DNA from: Nocardia brasiliensis NBRC 14402 | GTDB lineage: Bacteria; Actinomycetota; Actinomycetes; Mycobacteriales; Mycobacteriaceae | Direction: 5' to 3' | Assembly: GCF_000308475.2 (NCBI RefSeq) | Contig: NZ_BAFT02000077.1 | Coordinates: 1 to 41,368 of the forward strand | Length of the DNA: 41,368 nucleotides | Shown here: positions 39,054 through 41,368 of the stretch, in pieces | Numbering within the stretch: position 1 is the stretch's first letter | Layout of the letters: the number at the start of each line of letters is the position of its first letter | Notes under the pieces: model-generated | What the model was told of the DNA's origin: nothing | What the model saw: the letters and a program-made list of their open reading frames with translations, nothing else | Databases searched by the model: none | Made by a program: the position numbers and the translations under genes

Positions 39054-40045
39054 GAAGAGTCGCCATAGTTTTCGCCGTCACCGTAGTGTCGGCCGGACTG
39101 CTCGTCGGCTGCGGCGGCCGCCGCGACGCCCCGCACCACGACGCGGGCGCGCCCATCACGTGTGCGGTGAAACAGGAAACGCGGGTGGGCATCGCGACCG
39201 GCAACGCGACCGGCGTGTACTTCGCGCTCGGCAACGCCTACGCCGATCAGATCTCGCAGGCCACCGACGGCAAGGTGAAGGCGACCGCCGCGGAAACCGG
39301 TGCGTCCGTGCAGAACATCCAGCAGTTGGTCGCGGGCACCTATCAGGTCGCGTTCTCGCTCGCCGACACCGCGGCCGACGCGGTGACCGGCGCCGGCAGC
39401 TTCGACGGCAAAAAGCAGCCGGTGCAAGCGCTTTCGCGGCTGTATCCGAACTACACCCAGGTGGTGGTGCGGGCCGACGCGGGCATCAACTCCGTCGCCG
39501 ACCTGCGCGGCAAACGGGTCTCCACCGGCTCGCCGAAGTCGGGCACCGAGGTGATCGCGCAGCGGGTGCTGCAGGCCGCGGGCCTGAACGCGGACGGCGA
39601 CATCTCGGCCCAGCGTTTGGATCTCACCAAAACGGTCGACGGCATGAAGGACGGCACCATCGACGCCATGTTCTTCTCCGGCGGACTGCCCACCCCCGGT
39701 ATCACCGACCTGTTCACCTCCGCCAAGGACAAGGTCCGCTTCCTCGACATCACCCCGCAGCTCTCGGCCATGCGCAACCTGAGCCCGGTCTACGAGGAAG
39801 GCACCATCCCCGCCGCGACCTACGGGCTGCCCGCCGACGCGAAAACCATTGTCGTGCCGAATGTCCTGCTCGTTCGGGACGATCTCGACGCGGACCTGGC
39901 GTGTGTTCTCGCGAAAACGCTGTTCGATCGCAAACCCCAACTGGAGCAGGCCAACTCCGCGGCGAAGGGCATTTCTCGTGACGCGGCCACCAACACCGCG
40001 CCGGTCGTCCTGCATCGCGGCGCCGAACACGCGTTCATGAAGTAG
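39050..40045 (+). CDS. TAXI-family TRAP solute-binding lipoprotein, copy 1
   Basis: 331 residues. An AAGGAG ribosome site ends 6 bases before the ATG, which overlaps the permease stop. The signal peptide MRRVAIVFAVTVVSAGLLVGCGG has a lipobox (LVGC), so the mature protein is a lipoprotein. The TAXI fold is clear: VGIATGNATGVYFALGNAYADQIS, AAETGASVQNIQQLVAGTYQVAFSLADTAADAV, LRGKRVSTGSPKSGTEVIAQRVL and MKDGTIDAMFFSGGLPTPGITDLF. TAXI proteins bind carboxylates such as glutamate or 2-oxoglutarate; the ligand here is not known. A highly similar second copy follows at 40154. Confidence 0.93.
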   Translation: MRRVAIVFAVTVVSAGLLVGCGGRRDAPHHDAGAPITCAVKQETRVGIATGNATGVYFALGNAYADQISQATDGKVKATAAETGASVQNIQQLVAGTYQVAFSLADTAADAVTGAGSFDGKKQPVQALSRLYPNYTQVVVRADAGINSVADLRGKRVSTGSPKSGTEVIAQRVLQAAGLNADGDISAQRLDLTKTVDGMKDGTIDAMFFSGGLPTPGITDLFTSAKDKVRFLDITPQLSAMRNLSPVYEEGTIPAATYGLPADAKTIVVPNVLLVRDDLDADLACVLAKTLFDRKPQLEQANSAAKGISRDAATNTAPVVLHRGAEHAFMK

Positions 40046-40090
40046 CCGCCGCTGCCGGATAGCTGTGCGGTTAGCTGCCTGCGTGCCGCG

Positions 40091-40107
40091 CTGCGTTGAT
40101 ATCGTCT
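40091..40107 (+). promoter_or_regulatory. Promoter-like repeat before the second binding protein
   Basis: TGCGTTGATATCGTCTC matches the element at 37006 at nearly every position, including TATCGT. It lies 47 bases before the ATG at 40154, so the second binding protein can be transcribed on its own. Confidence 0.5.
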
Positions 40108-40153
40108 CGTTTTGCGGTGGAGCAGGGTCGCTCCGTCGTCGAGAGAGGATGAG

Positions 40154-41149
40154 ATGCGAAGAGTGGTCGTAGTTTTCGCGGTCGGCTCGCTGTCTGCGGG
40201 TCTGCTCACCGGATGCGGCGACGGTGCCGGGACGGTGCCGACCGACGCCGGCGGCCCGGTCACCTGTCAGGTGCGGCAATCGACCGAGCTCGGCATCGCC
40301 ACCGGCAACGCGACGGGCGTCTTCTCCGCACTCGGCGCCGCGCTCGCCGATCAGATCTCCCTGGCGACCAACGGGAAGGTGACGGCCACCGCCGCGGAAA
40401 CTCTCGCGTCGGTGCAGAACATCCAGCAGCTCGTGGCGGGCAAGTATCAGGTGGCCTTCGCGCAGGCCGACACCGCGGCCGACGCGGTGCTCGGCATCGG
40501 CACCTTCGACGGAAAGAAGCAGCCGGTGCAAGCACTGTCCCGGCTCTATCCGAGCTACGTGGAGGTCGTCGTGCGCGCGGACTCCGACATCACCACGATC
40601 GCCGACCTGCGTGGTAAGCGCGTGTCCACCGGCTCGCCCACCTCGGGCACCGAAGTGGTGGCGCGGCGCGTGCTGCGGGCCGGCGGGCTCAACCCGGACA
40701 GCGATATCGCGGTGAACCGGCTGGACCTGGGTAAGGCCGTCGCCGGCATGAAGGACGGCACCCTGGACGCGCTGTTCTTCGTCGGCGGTCTGCCGACCCC
40801 GGGCCTCAGCGAGCTGTTCAAATCGAACAGGGGGGAGTTCCGCTTCCTCGACACCTCCGACCAGATGGTCGGTATGCGCGTGCTCAGTCCCGCGTATGAA
40901 CTGGGCACCATCCCCGCGGCGGCCTATGGACTGGCCGAAGACGTGCCCGCGATCGTCGTGCCGAATGTGCTGCTCGTCCGCGACAACCTCGATGCCGACG
41001 TGGCCTGCGTACTCACCAAGACTCTCTTCGAGCGCAAGCCGCAGCTGGAACAGGCGAACTCCGCCGCAAAGGGAATCGTCCGCGACACCGCCCGCGCGAC
41101 GGACCCGGTACCGCTGCACCGCGGTGCCGAGCACGCGCTGGAGAACTAG
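40154..41149 (+). CDS. TAXI-family TRAP solute-binding lipoprotein, copy 2
   Basis: 331 residues, exactly the length of copy 1, preceded by GAGAGAGG. The signal peptide MRRVVVVFAVGSLSAGLLTGCG ends in a lipobox (LTGC). The body repeats copy 1 almost segment by segment: LGIATGNATGVFSALGAALADQIS, LASVQNIQQLVAGKYQVAFAQADTAADAV, LRGKRVSTGSPTSGTEVVARRVL and MKDGTLDALFFVGGLPTPGLSELF, and both end RGAEHAFMK / RGAEHALEN. It is a tandem duplicate that has diverged mainly in the N-terminal linker and around residues 215-235, near the ligand cleft. It probably delivers a related ligand to the same permease. Confidence 0.93.
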   Translation: MRRVVVVFAVGSLSAGLLTGCGDGAGTVPTDAGGPVTCQVRQSTELGIATGNATGVFSALGAALADQISLATNGKVTATAAETLASVQNIQQLVAGKYQVAFAQADTAADAVLGIGTFDGKKQPVQALSRLYPSYVEVVVRADSDITTIADLRGKRVSTGSPTSGTEVVARRVLRAGGLNPDSDIAVNRLDLGKAVAGMKDGTLDALFFVGGLPTPGLSELFKSNRGEFRFLDTSDQMVGMRVLSPAYELGTIPAAAYGLAEDVPAIVVPNVLLVRDNLDADVACVLTKTLFERKPQLEQANSAAKGIVRDTARATDPVPLHRGAEHALEN

Positions 41150-41150
41150 G

Positions 41151-41164
41151 ACCGGACGCCCGGT
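41151..41164. terminator. Small hairpin after the second binding protein
   Basis: ACCGG-ACGC-CCGGT followed by TT lies 2 bases after the last stop codon. The 5-bp stem is short, so this is at best a weak terminator. Confidence 0.3.
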
Positions 41165-41268
41165 TTCGAGAACTTTGCGGTGGCCTGAGTCACATTCGTG
41201 TGATTCGTCCGGGAAAGGGGCCGATGCCAGGCCCCTTGACCTGCGAATTCTCGGGCTGCGCAGGCGAT

Positions 41269-41297
41269 TTGACGTGGCGTTCTCCGGCGCGTAACTT
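41269..41297 (+). promoter_or_regulatory. Strong promoter at the window edge
   Basis: TTGACG (41269-41274), a 17-base spacer and TAACTT (41292-41297) form the best sigma-70/SigA-like promoter in the window, reading toward the edge. No start codon with a long frame follows in the remaining 71 bases, so a long leader or a stable-RNA operon may lie beyond. The 219 bases after 41149 contain no other gene. Confidence 0.6.
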
Positions 41298-41368
41298 AGT
41301 TCGAGTCAGAGCGACACGGACACCGACCCGGAGCCGAGAAGCCAGCGGAGACGCTGAGCGGAGGGCCT

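Noticed and set aside
38636..41134. 832-codon minus-strand open frame opposite the TRAP binding proteins
   Set aside because: Antisense shadow; it shows an internal repeat only because the two binding-protein genes on the other strand are duplicates.
1..41368. CRISPR arrays, tRNA/rRNA genes, insertion sequences, integrases or phage genes
   Set aside because: No regularly spaced repeats, cloverleaf-like segments, transposase motifs or terminal repeats were seen; gaps between genes are short.

Overview
The window is about 41 kb of very GC-rich DNA from a mycolic-acid actinomycete, most likely Nocardia or a close relative such as Rhodococcus. The signs are strong G/C bias at third codon positions, many GTG and some TTG starts, a mycothiol-type maleylpyruvate isomerase/DinB pair, a MarP-like membrane protein, an ECF42-type sigma factor with a DGPF partner, sterol-type KstR operator sequences, and start codons sitting just downstream of TANNNT boxes (leaderless transcripts). 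There are no rRNA or tRNA genes, CRISPR arrays, integrases or insertion sequences. It reads as a metabolically rich chromosomal region.

Left part (0-14.3 kb): a partial MarP-like membrane protein (1-201); a divergent SDR/TetR pair (0.26-1.66 kb); a D-cysteine desulfhydrase-like gene broken by a frameshift inside a TG-repeat tract, next to a TetR (QsdR-like) gene (1.8-3.4 kb); a FadE5-like acyl-CoA dehydrogenase and an alpha-methylacyl-CoA racemase (3.5-6.5 kb); cysD-cysNC for sulfate activation to PAPS (6.6-9.4 kb); an IclR regulator divergent from a three-gene operon of DUF1214 protein, SDR and PAPS-dependent-type sulfotransferase (9.4-13.6 kb); and a PaaI-type thioesterase (13.6-14.3 kb). 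Three promoter regions in this block (upstream of cysD, between iclR and the DUF1214 operon, and at the thioesterase start) share the core AACACGTT. One is a perfect match to the known KstR operator consensus TnnAACnnGTTnnA. This suggests a small sterol/lipid-responsive regulon that joins a sulfotransferase to its PAPS supply. It is the most interesting hypothesis of the window.

Middle part (14.4-27.6 kb): a HAD phosphatase, a TetR with a divergent small DUF2867/SRPBCC-like protein, an alpha/beta hydrolase, a small hypothetical gene, ECF42 sigma plus DGPF protein, a GntR/FCD regulator translationally coupled to a stand-alone ABC ATPase, leuA with a leucine-rich leader peptide and attenuator but no allosteric C-terminal domain, a large LuxR-family NTPase regulator, a DUF664/DinB protein and a mycothiol-dependent isomerase-like protein, and an N-acyl-D-amino-acid deacylase-type amidohydrolase.

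Right part (27.6-41.4 kb): a carbohydrate region with xylulokinase, a hypothetical gene, GH172 (DUF2961), thioredoxin, a second FGGY kinase and a five-bladed-propeller glycosidase-like protein. These are followed by a UvrA-like ABC ATPase and a divergent WYL regulator with a near-perfect inverted-repeat operator, then a fused TRAP permease with two tandem, closely similar TAXI-type solute-binding lipoproteins. The window ends in a strong-looking promoter for a gene or RNA beyond the edge. All functional calls are from reading the sequence and family knowledge; no database search was run.
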